Shown here: positions 19,023 to 28,589 of the stretch, one piece after another
Layout: each line of letters opens with the position of its first letter
Numbering within the stretch: position 1 is the first letter of the stretch
Origin: Coemansia sp. RSA 1804
Lineage: Eukaryota; Kickxellomycota; Kickxellomycetes; Kickxellales; Kickxellaceae
Reading direction: 5' to 3'
DNA length: 40,057 nt
Assembly: GCA_027578815.1 (NCBI GenBank)
Contig: JANBTH010000074.1
Location: forward strand, 1 to 40,057
Program-made: the position numbers and the translations under genes
The notes under the pieces: generated by a model
Told to the model about the DNA's origin: nothing
Seen by the model: the letters and a program-made list of their open reading frames with translations, nothing else
The model's database searches: none

Positions 19023-21668
19023 ATGGCACTAGGTTCTCTACAGCCTGTCTTCTCTAGCAGCAGCAACAACAACAGTATCATTACACCCGCAAACACAAAC
19101 CCTTGCGCCGCTATCAGAGGCCCCGAAACACCTGGCACAATTACCCTATCATCCAGTGCAATACCTTCTAAACCAACAGACATTGGGATGAGCTCTTCAG
19201 CACTTACACCCTTTGTGACAGACGCAAACTCACAAGCCGACACTTCGGAGTATCCTATGGCCACCACGCAGGATACGCGCATCAGCAGCATATCAAATGA
19301 CATGAGTGTTTCTCACGATATCCAGGGGCGTCTACAAATGCATTCCAGCAACAACAACAACGGCAGCAGTGAGGACAACCACAGCACAGATGCAAGAAAG
19401 GAGAAAAGAGGACCATCGTGTGGGAAAAAACGCAGCTTTTCGGAGTATATCGACGATATGTCGTCACAGGCAGAGTTAGAAATCCTTTCGTTGAAAAAGT
19501 ACCCTGCGTTTGGCGGGCGATGTTATCGGCATTCGGCAAAAGTCTATTTGGCAGAGTGTGATTCTAGACAGCGCGAGCTGCAGTCATCACTGCAGGCACT
19601 GTCTCCTGCAGCACAGTCAAAGATCAGTAGTATTTGGCAGGCATTTGCATCGGAGCCTGCAGAGCAGCGGTTACTGATTCTCCAGGGGATTGTGAACCTG
19701 TGCTGCATACCGCAGCTCTCTTACCTCAACAATGTTGTGCCCCAACAGCTACGCGTGGATTTTCTGGCAGCCTTGCCCCATGATATCTCACTGCTTATCC
19801 TCTCGTACCTCGATGCAAAGACGCTTTGTCAGGCGTCGCAGGTGTCGCGTACATGGGCGGGGCTAGCCAACGACGATAGGCTTTGGCACCGTATGTGTGC
19901 CCAGCACATTGACAAGGTTTGCAAAAAGTGCGGATGGGGATTGCCTTTGCTTGACAAGACAAGCCGGCGTGTTTACGAAGCTACTGCTCGTCGCGCATTG
20001 ATGCTTGCCACAAACGCCACTTCTTCAGCAGGCGCCAGTCGCAATGGCATGGAACTGCAGATGGCAGGCCATGTCTTTGGCAACTATTTGGTTTCGGCAT
20101 CTCCAGTGACCACGCTCCCGCCAGCCGCCATGGGTGCAAGCGGTTCTGTTGCTCGTTTGGCTGAGGCCATGTACAGCTCTGCGCTTCGTGCCCCGGACGC
20201 GCTGGGCGATTCGGCAAGACGGCTAGCACTGCCTAACATTGATCTTGGCTACACAAGCCAACAGACCGGCATTGGTGGAAGCACCCAGAGCAGAAACATG
20301 ATACCAGTGTCATCGCTAATCAACCCTTCAGATATGGAAGTAGCTCTGGTTAGCAGCGTGTGTGCTCCACAGAACGCCGACCAGCTCATGCAGCAGCGGC
20401 AGCAGCTGGAACAGGGATTGGCAGAGGATGCACAGTTGTCGCCACTAACATCTGGAACATTTCAGCATGGGCGGAGCCTTCTTGCGAGTACCGTCGAAAG
20501 CGGCAATGCGAGCGACGGCGGATGCAGTGTCAACAGCAGTGCCACAGGCATCACGAATGCTCACCCAGAAAGCGCCAGCAGCAGCAGCGGTAGCAGCGAC
20601 CACAAGGCGCATCGGCGTCCCTGGAAGGAGGTCTTTGCAGAGCGCCAGATAATTGCCAACAACTGGCGCAAGTTCCGCTACCACGAGTCGCGCATTCCAG
20701 CACATGCCGATGGCATCCTTTGCGCACAGTTCAACGATGAGTTTATTATCACAGGGTCCTACGACAGCAAGGTGCGTGTGTGGGAAGCCGACAGCCTCGG
20801 ACTTGTGTCCGAGCTCACAGGCCACACGATGCCGGTCCGAGTGGTGGAGTTTGACGACTGCAAGCTGTTCAGCGGGTCGCTGGATGGCACAGTGAGGATC
20901 TGGAACTACCGCGAAGGCACATGTATCCGCACGCTGCGTGTGTTTGAAGACGGCGGAGTGATATCGCTGCACCAGCAGCACGGGACGCTGGTTGTTGGTG
21001 GCGAGAACGGCACGATCCGCGTGTTCAACATTGCAAAGATGACCAGTTTCACGCTGACTGGCCACACCGACTGGGTCAACACAGTGCGGCTGTATGGAGA
21101 AAACACGCTGTTTTCGTGCTCGGACGACATGCTTGTCAAGCGTTGGGATCTGGATCAGAGGCGGTGTGTGCGCACCTACGCGGGTCACTCGCACCACGTG
21201 CAGTCGCTGCAGCTGTCAAGCCGCATGCCGGCGGTGGCAGGGCGTGGCGGAGACCTGCAGCGCGGCAGACGGCCCCTGCAGCGGACATCGCTGGGCGGCA
21301 TCAGCGGCGGCGTCACCAGCAGCTGCGAGACGCCGGCGCGGCCGTTCATGATTACTGGATCACTGGACAGCACAATGCGCGTGTGGGACATTGACACTGG
21401 CGAATGTCTCGACACCATCTTTGGCCATGTGGAGGGGATCTGGTCCATGACCTTTGATGCGCTGAGGATTGTGTCAGGCTCCAACGATGGCACCCTCAAG
21501 GTCTGGGACACAACCAGCCACTCTTGTCTGTTTACGCTGCAACCAACACAGGCCGCCATAAACTGCGTGGCCATCAGCGACACCCGTATCATTCTGGGCG
21601 ACAACGACGGAAACGCGCGTGTTTTCGATTTCAGCAACAGGCATCTGCGCGAGTCTGAAGCATGCTGA
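19023..21668 (+). CDS. MET30: SCF F-box/WD40 substrate receptor, MET30-like (sulfur control)
   Basis: Substrate receptor of an SCF ubiquitin ligase; Met30/SCON-2 orthologs restrain the sulfur-assimilation regulator (Met4/CYS3) and respond to cadmium. 881 residues, no intron in the coding part. Residues 1-150 are Ser/Asn-rich and disordered. A Met30-type helical segment (QRLLILQGIVNLCCIPQLSYL) leads into the F-box at about 249-292 (LPHDISLLILSYLDAKTL), followed by the telling CKKCGWGLPLL motif. After a long Ser-rich linker of about 220 residues, RPWKEVFAERQIIANNWRKF opens a seven-blade WD40 propeller to the end, with a disordered insert between blades (about 734-773), as in yeast Met30. FGHVEGIWSM and the ending NCVAISDTRIILGDNDG fit Met30 better than Cdc4. 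The ortholog call rests on recalled similarity. Confidence 0.87.
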   Translation: MALGSLQPVFSSSSNNNSIITPANTNPCAAIRGPETPGTITLSSSAIPSKPTDIGMSSSALTPFVTDANSQADTSEYPMATTQDTRISSISNDMSVSHDIQGRLQMHSSNNNNGSSEDNHSTDARKEKRGPSCGKKRSFSEYIDDMSSQAELEILSLKKYPAFGGRCYRHSAKVYLAECDSRQRELQSSLQALSPAAQSKISSIWQAFASEPAEQRLLILQGIVNLCCIPQLSYLNNVVPQQLRVDFLAALPHDISLLILSYLDAKTLCQASQVSRTWAGLANDDRLWHRMCAQHIDKVCKKCGWGLPLLDKTSRRVYEATARRALMLATNATSSAGASRNGMELQMAGHVFGNYLVSASPVTTLPPAAMGASGSVARLAEAMYSSALRAPDALGDSARRLALPNIDLGYTSQQTGIGGSTQSRNMIPVSSLINPSDMEVALVSSVCAPQNADQLMQQRQQLEQGLAEDAQLSPLTSGTFQHGRSLLASTVESGNASDGGCSVNSSATGITNAHPESASSSSGSSDHKAHRRPWKEVFAERQIIANNWRKFRYHESRIPAHADGILCAQFNDEFIITGSYDSKVRVWEADSLGLVSELTGHTMPVRVVEFDDCKLFSGSLDGTVRIWNYREGTCIRTLRVFEDGGVISLHQQHGTLVVGGENGTIRVFNIAKMTSFTLTGHTDWVNTVRLYGENTLFSCSDDMLVKRWDLDQRRCVRTYAGHSHHVQSLQLSSRMPAVAGRGGDLQRGRRPLQRTSLGGISGGVTSSCETPARPFMITGSLDSTMRVWDIDTGECLDTIFGHVEGIWSMTFDALRIVSGSNDGTLKVWDTTSHSCLFTLQPTQAAINCVAISDTRIILGDNDGNARVFDFSNRHLRESEAC

Positions 21669-22887
21669 GGCTTCCGAGCAAGCGGAATACATATGGAATA
21701 AAACCTCACTTATATTCTGTTATTCTACCTACTTTGTACAACAATAGCAACATTAACAACAAACTTGTTCACCTCTACTGCATTCAGTGTACTTACAATC
21801 CAAATGGCTATCTATGTCGGTATCTGTACCTATATGCTAACGCTGTACTTTGCATACTTTTCTGCCATTCTAAAGTATCAAGAAAAACTCTCGGCCTCCG
21901 TTGGCCATTGCTACCCGTTTCCACGGAGCTTGAGAGGGGTTTTCTTTCAGTCCATACGAGGTAATGGAGAATAGAAATGGTGGAGGAAAGAGCATTGTTC
22001 AACTTGGCACGAAGGAAGAAAAAGAGCGTTACCGAGCAACAACCAACAAGTAAATAATTTATCTAACTGGAGGAGGCTTTCTGATTGACAAGGCATTTAT
22101 TATAAAAAAAAAAGCCTATAGCTGTCATTTGTTGGTACTGTGCTGTATGTTTTTGTTAGTCTGTAGTTCTTTTAGATGAGGTAAAAAAAAATAATATAAT
22201 ATACTTTGTACGCCACAGTCCACTTTTAAACAGGACTAGCGTGATGTCATTTACAATTGTTGCACTTTGCATTGAATGTAGCTTTTTTTATCTATACGCG
22301 CAATACCTGACACAATAAATTACTAATAGAACCTCACCCGGTTCTCTGAATAGTGCACTGTGTAAATTGCAATGGTAAAGAATAAGTCTACCACTTTTTT
22401 TTATAAAAATAACAATGTTTTTTGGGGAACGGTCAAGTTGTAGCATAGGCTGAATAATAGAAATTGGTCGTATAGACGTAAGAAACGGATGAATGACATG
22501 CACAAGCAAAAAAGGTTACCATCCGTGGAGGTATAAATTGTTTATTAGTGAAGAGGGAGCAAGATGAAAAAGTGGGTTATATTGGTATTTTCCTATATCT
22601 TTCTACACCTCGCATTGACATTTGAATAAAAGAACTCTGTTCTTTGGTTTGTTATTTAAACTCTAGGAGTTTCCCTATTTTGTCTACATGCTTTACTTTG
22701 ATACTACACGTTGGTGCGATTATTTATACCACTTTTTCTTGACCAATATAGTTTGCACATTAGTTGCTTGGATATATTTGTATTAACCTTTTTCTTTCTA
22801 TCAGTGTAAAGACTGTCAAACGCTCATACCACTCTGTCTGTTATTGATTGCCTTGACAAAGCAGCTCTGCACTTCAATCTCGTAAAC
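21669..22887. other. Intergenic, AT-rich
   Basis: 1.2 kb, clearly AT-rich, with several A-runs and no frame I can support on either strand. A 73-codon frame on the minus strand (22288-22509) has no recognisable features. The last part (from about 22720) probably holds the promoter of the small secreted-peptide candidate; TATTTATA lies at about 22721-22728. Confidence 0.5.
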
Positions 22888-23001
22888 ATGTATTTCGCTC
22901 GACTAGCAACAGTTATCCTTATTGCTGCAATTGGGCTAGCTCATAGCTCGGATACACGTGACTGTAGAAGCACCAGAAACGATCCGTTGTGCACAAACTA
23001 A
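22888..23001 (+). CDS. Candidate 37-aa secreted cysteine peptide
   Basis: ATG at 22888 and TAA at 22999-23001 enclose 37 codons. The N-terminus MYFARLATVILIAAIGLAHS has the three parts of a signal peptide: a basic n-region (Arg5), a hydrophobic core of about 12 residues, and small residues before a likely cut after Ala18 or Ser20. The remaining 17 or so residues (SDTRDCRSTRNDPLCTN) are polar with two Cys eight residues apart, able to form one disulfide. It lies 625 bp upstream of a gene for another secreted protein (CAP family) on the same strand. It is too short for standard gene calling. I recognise no family. It could also be the first exon of a larger gene, though I found no good donor. 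Confidence 0.4.
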   Translation: MYFARLATVILIAAIGLAHSSDTRDCRSTRNDPLCTN

Positions 23002-23625
23002 TAACTGGCTTTTAGCTTAGCTTTATTGTTACACTGTTATCAGTTTTTTATACGTAATCCACAATATAACATCATCATCATTGCTTCTAATTCAATTCAA
23101 CGCAACAAAAAACCAAAAATGACTGTTATGCTTATGTGTCGCTGGGGGGTTTACTAGAGAAAGGCATTAACAATAATAAATGTTGGAAGCCTCCTGGTCG
23201 TTTACAAATCAATAATAATGTAGTATGGTTATTTTATTCGAAGCACTGGGATTTAGCACTATTCTTAAGTCATTTCTTTAGATTCCCAATGGATTGATAA
23301 TGTCAATCAATTGTAATATATTCGTTTAGCAATGCTTCTTGTTGCACTAGGGTATTAATCTATGGTAATTAAACATTGAATAGAGTTTTCTATTCAGATA
23401 GATATAAAACGGCACTAATAACAACTGCAATAATTAGACGAAAAACCTTTTGAAAAAAAGAGTTTGATGTGTCTAATCAAGTACAAATACAGAATAAATG
23501 TCACGAATATTTGACATAAAAACATAAAAATACTCCACATCCAACCATTAGCATTCTAGTCAATTTCTAAAGTACCAATAAGATATTTGTAAGCAACATC
23601 TCAAAAAACTGAAACTCAAGATAAC
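23002..23625. other. Intergenic, CAP gene promoter
   Basis: 624 bp of AT-rich DNA without a credible coding frame. TATAAAA lies at 23403-23409, about 217 bp before the CAP start codon; whether it is used is unknown. Confidence 0.45.
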
Positions 23626-24192
23626 ATGCGCTTAGCATTGGTGGTGCTTCAAGTAATTGGGACAGGATCTGTCTTTCTGAGATCTGTAGCGTCTGTTGCA
23701 TTACTTTCTGCCACAACAGGTGTAGCAAAAGATGTATGGCCAACAATTGACACGCAGCAGGCAGGGTATTCGGTGATACGCTTTCCCTATGCAAGCAACG
23801 TCAACACCTACAACAAAACCACAATGCTTGAGCTAGTCAACAAACTCCGCCAGACCTACGATCTTGGTGCTCTCGAGTACCACGATGCGCTGCTCAGCGT
23901 GGCACAGAACCACGCCAAGTTCCAGGCCTCCTTCAAGGTGATAACCCATGCGGACACCAGCGGTCTTCTGGCCAACCGAATTGCTGCGTTAAGTAGTACC
24001 CCCTGGCACGGCTTCAGGGTGCTTGCTGAGAATGTGGGCGCTGGTATTGCCGGCGAAAAGGAAATCATCGATGCTTGGGCTTCTTCCCCTGGCCATTTGG
24101 CAAACATTCTCCACCCAAAGATCCAGTACATGGGCGTTGGCGTAAGTAGTGGGTACTGGGTGCAGGACTTTGCGTCTTTTGGCTCCATTTAG
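23626..24192 (+). CDS. Secreted CAP-superfamily protein (SCP/PR-1)
   Basis: 188 residues with an N-terminal signal peptide (about residues 1-34, MRLALVVLQVIGTG, then FLRSVASVALLSA). The CAP fold follows: LVNKLRQTYDLGALEYHDALLSVAQNHAK, with the first conserved His; then LAENVGAG with the conserved Glu; then IDAWASSPGHLANIL with the second His; and MGVGV. These residues build the CAP cavity. Fungal family members bind sterols or lipids and act outside the cell or in host interaction; the role here is not known. There are no cysteines, unlike animal CRISP and plant PR-1 proteins, and the pattern is closest to short bacterial/fungal CAP domains. The gene converges on MsrA, with only 68 bp between stop codons. 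Confidence 0.85.
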   Translation: MRLALVVLQVIGTGSVFLRSVASVALLSATTGVAKDVWPTIDTQQAGYSVIRFPYASNVNTYNKTTMLELVNKLRQTYDLGALEYHDALLSVAQNHAKFQASFKVITHADTSGLLANRIAALSSTPWHGFRVLAENVGAGIAGEKEIIDAWASSPGHLANILHPKIQYMGVGVSSGYWVQDFASFGSI

Positions 24193-24260
24193 CTAGTATT
24201 CACATCCTTGGCTTTTTTTATTTTATTTTCAACAAGTAATACAGACATATCGATTAACGC

Positions 24261-24884
24261 TTAGTAGCCATAGCAAAGTATGGCGTCATCACATCCCTTT
24301 GCAGCACACTGCCCGCCCTTCTCAAGATATCCCTGGTGATAATTCTCGGCCGGGTACCACACGCCAGCAGGCACAATCTGAGTGGTAATCTGCATATCGT
24401 AGGACTTTTGCCTTTCAGCCCGGCTTTGTTCAGCCAGAGTCTTCTGCTCATCGTTGTGGTAGAATATCGCCGACCGGTACTGTGTTCCAACGTCGTTTCC
24501 TTGGCGATTTCCCTGAGTAGGGTTGTGTTTGTTCCAGAAGATCTTGAGAAGGTCCTGGTATGAGATCACTGCCGGGTCATACTCTAGGCGAACGGCTTCT
24601 GCATGGCCTGTGGACCCAGAACAGACTTCCTCGTAGCTGGGATTCACCTTGTTCCCACCCGCGTATCCCACCTGTGTCTGAAGAACCCCGTCCTTACGCT
24701 GATACACTAGCTCGACGCTCCAGAAGCAGCCGGCGGCAAATGTTGCCAGTTGCGACGACTCTTTTGCTGGCTGGATTGTCTGCGGAATCGAGCGGTCCTT
24801 TGTTGTGCTGTTTCCCATGGCTCTTGATATACCAACGGCTCTAACTAAAATGGGCAAGCGTTTAAATGAAGCGGTAAAAGACAT
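24261..24884 (-). CDS. msrA: Peptide methionine-S-sulfoxide reductase
   Basis: Reduces methionine-S-sulfoxide in proteins, repairing oxidative damage with thioredoxin as electron donor. 207 residues. The catalytic Cys53 is in the hallmark AAGCFWSVE; other signatures are VGYAGG, GSTGHAEAVRLEYDP, the substrate region NDVGTQYRSAIFY, and AENYHQGYL. Recycling cysteines near the C-terminus are C193, C198 and C204. The start at 24884 gives a basic, Ser/Arg-containing N-terminus (MSFTASFKRLPILVRAVG) that could be a mitochondrial presequence; a second Met at residue 23 (MGNSTTKD) would give a cytosolic form. Dual targeting from these two starts is possible but inferred. Confidence 0.95.
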   Translation of the reverse strand: MSFTASFKRLPILVRAVGISRAMGNSTTKDRSIPQTIQPAKESSQLATFAAGCFWSVELVYQRKDGVLQTQVGYAGGNKVNPSYEEVCSGSTGHAEAVRLEYDPAVISYQDLLKIFWNKHNPTQGNRQGNDVGTQYRSAIFYHNDEQKTLAEQSRAERQKSYDMQITTQIVPAGVWYPAENYHQGYLEKGGQCAAKGCDDAILCYGY

Positions 24885-25577
24885 ACAGGCAAGAATGTAA
24901 AAGAAATAAAAAATTCTAGATCAAGAGAAGAGGAGAGAAAAGAGAAAATGGAAGAGAAAAACGCAGGCTTTTAACTTTTCTTGATTTTTTATCTCCAGCC
25001 AAATGGGCTTCATCAAAAGGACTAGGGGAATCAGGGCACATATTGCACAATAATCACAGCAGCAAAATCATCTCCACTTCATTGCTGTTGCGGGCGTTAT
25101 TGTTGTAGAAGCGTCTAGCATATATAATGTAAAATAGAGCGCTGAGCGTTCTTAATAATCAATTGATAAACTAATAATGTATTCAAGCAAATGGACAACT
25201 TTTTCCTTTCTTTTTTATCGTCTTGGCGGAGTTTTCCGCATGGCATAATGCGATTTGCGGGTTGGATGCATCTGACTCGGAAACGACACTTTGGAGCACC
25301 ACATATTAGATGCAGACAAGTTTGGAAATAAAGGATTTTGCTTCTGGAAAAATGCTTTTTTCTTTCAAACCTTTTTAAAAGAGAATAAAGCAAAATGCTT
25401 CTTGAAAACTGTGCTGCCGACTGAGTAAGCAAGTGAAACAAAACAAAACCAGCGGAAAGTTTTTATCCAACCTCTTTATTCCTACCATGTAGTAAAAAAG
25501 CACATTTTATATATCACAAGTACACAATATATATCATTGTTTTAACCTTTTTTTACTTGCATTAAATCGCTATAGAT
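24885..25577. promoter_or_regulatory. Divergent promoter region, msrA and glycosyltransferase-like gene 1
   Basis: 693 bp of AT-rich DNA between divergent genes; no coding frame is supported. TATATAT at 25508-25514 lies about 64 bp before the start at 25578, a credible TATA position for the glycosyltransferase-like gene. Confidence 0.45.
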
Positions 25578-26378
25578 ATGAACATCACTCTTTCAGCAAC
25601 ATGGTTCAATCGAAGATACCGCATGGTTGGTATAGCAACTATAGCAACGTTGACCGTTATATCGCTGTTTGTGCTGTGGCTGGGAACACAAGAAAAGCCG
25701 GATCCTGATATAGGAATGATAGACCAAACAATGCAACCGATGCCACCGCAGACAATGGCGCTGCATTCGCGACCGCCGTGGAGACCGCAGCCGTCGCTCA
25801 AGGTGATTATGCCAATAAACGACAAGACAGACCTGCAGTTTTACAACAATATGTGGCTTGGAGATAGTCTGTTCACAGTCTGCGATCAGCCGGGCCCTGC
25901 ATGCTCAATGTCGTGCAACCAGACATCGACATACAAGTCCCTTGACGACAAAACAAGGTGCTTCATGCGTCATGTCAAAAGCCAGATGAAAGATATCCAG
26001 TTCTTCATCAAGCTGAACGATGATGCGTTTGTGGACAAGGACTACATAATGGGCTTGATGGAAAAGTACAAAAACGAAGAAACACCCGTTTACATTAGCG
26101 ACTTTATCCACAACCGCGACCCCGTTAATGAAGTTCTGACCAACAGCTACTATGGCAACGGAAAGTTCTACATGTTCAACCGCAAGTTGGTCGACTGCTT
26201 CGCTACTGAGCTGAGATACCATGACCACCAGAGCAAGGACTTGACGTTTGGCGGAATGGTGCATTTTGGATGCGGCGCCAATGTTCTCAGGATTAAGGAA
26301 GACGACTCAAAGATCTGGCACAAGGGGTACAAGCACAGAAATAAAGAGATCGATTTGGCAGCTCTTAGGAACCACTAG
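25578..26378 (+). CDS. GT31-like type II membrane glycosyltransferase, copy 1
   Basis: 266 residues: a short basic cytosolic tail, one membrane anchor (about 17-36, GIATIATLTVISLFVLWLG), a Pro-rich stem, then a lumenal domain. The domain carries an acidic metal/nucleotide-sugar motif in FFIKLNDDAFVDKDY (147-149) and a later KEDDSKIWHKGY, arranged as in fringe/galactosyltransferase-type GT31 enzymes (a DxD-like site plus a downstream acidic site). Conserved cysteines include CDQ, CNQTSTY and FGCG. The product should act in the Golgi on glycoproteins or cell-wall glycans; substrate unknown. A clear paralog starts at 27699 on the same strand. In this copy the acidic motif reads NDD instead of DDD, which could affect activity. 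It is shorter than typical GT31 enzymes. Confidence 0.68.
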   Translation: MNITLSATWFNRRYRMVGIATIATLTVISLFVLWLGTQEKPDPDIGMIDQTMQPMPPQTMALHSRPPWRPQPSLKVIMPINDKTDLQFYNNMWLGDSLFTVCDQPGPACSMSCNQTSTYKSLDDKTRCFMRHVKSQMKDIQFFIKLNDDAFVDKDYIMGLMEKYKNEETPVYISDFIHNRDPVNEVLTNSYYGNGKFYMFNRKLVDCFATELRYHDHQSKDLTFGGMVHFGCGANVLRIKEDDSKIWHKGYKHRNKEIDLAALRNH

Positions 26379-27698
26379 TTGGCGATATACGATGACTTTT
26401 GCTATGTAGATGTGTTGATGTTGTGGCTTAATACACTACATATACAGTCCGCGGCGGTCTTTATGCTTGTTTGTGGAGAACAAAACAATTGATAGCCATC
26501 AATACAGAATGAGCTAAACTTCTTGGCATCAAATATTCGGGAACTCCTACCAACAACGAGGAGCAGGCGGCTTATACTCAATTCAAAAGCACATGTGCCA
26601 AGAAACCGCTACCGTATTTTTTGTGTTAGTGGAATATCTTCCATTGAGGCTTTTACGGTATCCTGCAAGAAAATGTAAGGCTGTATGAGTTCCAGATTTT
26701 CTCTTGTCAATTTTTTTCCAGAAAAGCAAGACCACGGAACTGTTAATGGCCGTTGGTGATTTGAGGTTTTCCATTATTATAGATAAAACTGACAATTGGT
26801 GGTCCTTTACGTAATTTTCTTCCAAAAATAGGTGCTGAATTATTGTGCAATGCATCTTCTGATTTGTTGTTGTCCAGGTTACACAATTGTCTTTTGTTCT
26901 TTTTGCTGTTTCATAAGAGGAAAAAGGCGGAGCAACGAAAAAATAAGTGATACAAAAAACTAGTTCCTGATATCACCAATTTCAAAAAAAAGCTGAGTAT
27001 ATAATAAAGGCATAATGGCAAAAAAGCAATTGATTCTAAACAGTCGTAAAGATACACTCAATAAGTTTCAAGCTGTGTTTTTCTTTTTGGAAACTCTGGT
27101 TTCTATCCTGTTTTTTTGTTCCTATTTGCTCTTGTCAAAACAGGCCCACAGTCAACAGAAGTTTTTTTAGAACACGCATCGTGGATCTGTTTCCATTTCA
27201 AACTTCTTAAAATAAGGAACTTGCGCTTCAGTGTGAAGAATTCTTGCAGAGAAACGAAAAAGACGAATTTCTTCCCTTTCCCAATTTTCTCTTTATTTCT
27301 TCTGGCTCTTGCATCCACTTTGTTTTTTCTTTCTGCATTTAAATTTCTTCTCTTTTTCTATAATACTTTCCATCTTTTTCTATTCTGCGGCTTGGACTGG
27401 GTTCTATAGAAGGAACTTTTTGTTTTTCTCTTTCTTTTGAGAACTGGTGGCAGGTAAACAAAGTACGCCTTCTTTTATCTCCACTCTTTTCATAATAGCA
27501 AAAAAGCCCTAGGCTTCCCCGTCTACTGCTTATTTGCATACCCTTGCTCCCTCCCCTCCCCCTCTCGGTGCACCCGGAACTCTGGAACTAGCATAGCGGG
27601 CCACCCGTTTTTTCCATTGCTTCGACAGACACGAACGCAAAGGAACCTACCACGTCGAACAAACGATAAAACAGCGAAGATAAGAAAAAGGGAAAAAG
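26379..27698. other. Intergenic between tandem glycosyltransferase-like genes
   Basis: 1.3 kb, AT-rich at first and increasingly pyrimidine-rich from about 27280 towards the next start. Frames of up to about 97 codons exist but are low in complexity (Phe/Leu-rich from T-runs) and I do not support them. TATATAATAAA occurs at about 26998-27008. No residue of a third gene copy was recognised. Confidence 0.45.
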
Positions 27699-28478
27699 AT
27701 GGGGGTGTTTTCGCTATCTAGGCCGCGCACACAGCTGGTGCTCCTGATAATGGGGATCCTGATAACAGGAACAATACTCACAGCACCGTCGCACCGTTAC
27801 TGGGGAACATTCGGCGGAGAGCCGCTCCCACCACCACCACCACCACCACCACATGTGCCTCCAAGACCAGCCGAAGACATACTGTTTGACAGGCTGGCAA
27901 TCATCTTCCCTATAAACAACAACACAGACATGCAATTCTACCGCAACACATGGATGCGCAGCTACTTGCATCCAGTGTGCGACTGGGACGAGCCCGGGTG
28001 CAAGATAGTGTGCAACAGAACATCCACGTACCGCACGCTCGACCAGAAGACGTTCTGCTTTACGCGCGCAATCAAGAACTACAGGGACACGGAGTTCTTC
28101 ATCAAATTGGACGATGACTCGTTTGTCGACAAGGACTACGTTGCCGACTTATTGAAGACATACTCTGGGTGGCAGAAACCCGTCTATATCAGCGACCACA
28201 CGCGGCTACGCGGATATGGCGAAAAGGACCCGCTCCGACACGTCCGGTACGGCAACGGCAAGTTCTACATGTTCAACGACCAGCTGGTCAGATGCGTGGA
28301 CACTGACTACACCTACGAGGGCTCCAGAAACGAGGACGCCGTGTTTGGCGCCATGGTTACGTCTGGTTGCGGCGAGGAAAACGTCGAGTATATTCAGGAA
28401 GACGACAACAAGATCTGGCACAAGAAATACGAGAGCAAGAACAAGTACATTGATCTTGCGCATATCAAAAACCACTAG
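27699..28478 (+). CDS. GT31-like type II membrane glycosyltransferase, copy 2
   Basis: 259 residues, paralog of the gene at 25578: membrane anchor at about 12-29 (QLVLLIMGILITGTILTA), Pro stem (nine Pro encoded by CCA repeats), then the same lumenal domain. Shared blocks include NRTSTYRTLDQKTFCF, EFFIKLDDDSFVDKDYV (DDD at 138-140), PVYISD, YGNGKFYMFN, SGCGEENV, QEDDNKIWHKKY and the C-terminal NKYIDLAHIKNH. The acidic motif is the canonical DDD form, so this copy is the better candidate for a working enzyme. Its codons are GC-richer than copy 1. It ends 111 bp from the convergent VIP1 gene. Substrate unknown; Golgi location inferred from topology. Confidence 0.7.
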   Translation: MGVFSLSRPRTQLVLLIMGILITGTILTAPSHRYWGTFGGEPLPPPPPPPPHVPPRPAEDILFDRLAIIFPINNNTDMQFYRNTWMRSYLHPVCDWDEPGCKIVCNRTSTYRTLDQKTFCFTRAIKNYRDTEFFIKLDDDSFVDKDYVADLLKTYSGWQKPVYISDHTRLRGYGEKDPLRHVRYGNGKFYMFNDQLVRCVDTDYTYEGSRNEDAVFGAMVTSGCGEENVEYIQEDDNKIWHKKYESKNKYIDLAHIKNH

Positions 28479-28589
28479 TTTTCTCCCTTTTCTTGTTCCT
28501 TTTCATGTTCACTAGAGTTGGTCTCAAAACATGGTACATTTTTTCTTATTGCAGCATCTGGCTCAGTTTTTTATGCTTCTGTGTTTTTC

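Noticed and set aside
26583..26855. 90-codon minus-strand frame between the glycosyltransferase-like genes
   Set aside because: No recognisable features, AT-rich context, no leader resembling other genes here.
27015..27170. 51-codon plus-strand frame with one hydrophobic segment (MAKKQLILNSRKDTLNKF start)
   Set aside because: The hydrophobic part derives from T-runs in pyrimidine-rich DNA, and the ATG lies only a few bases after a TATA-like sequence, too close for a normal leader.
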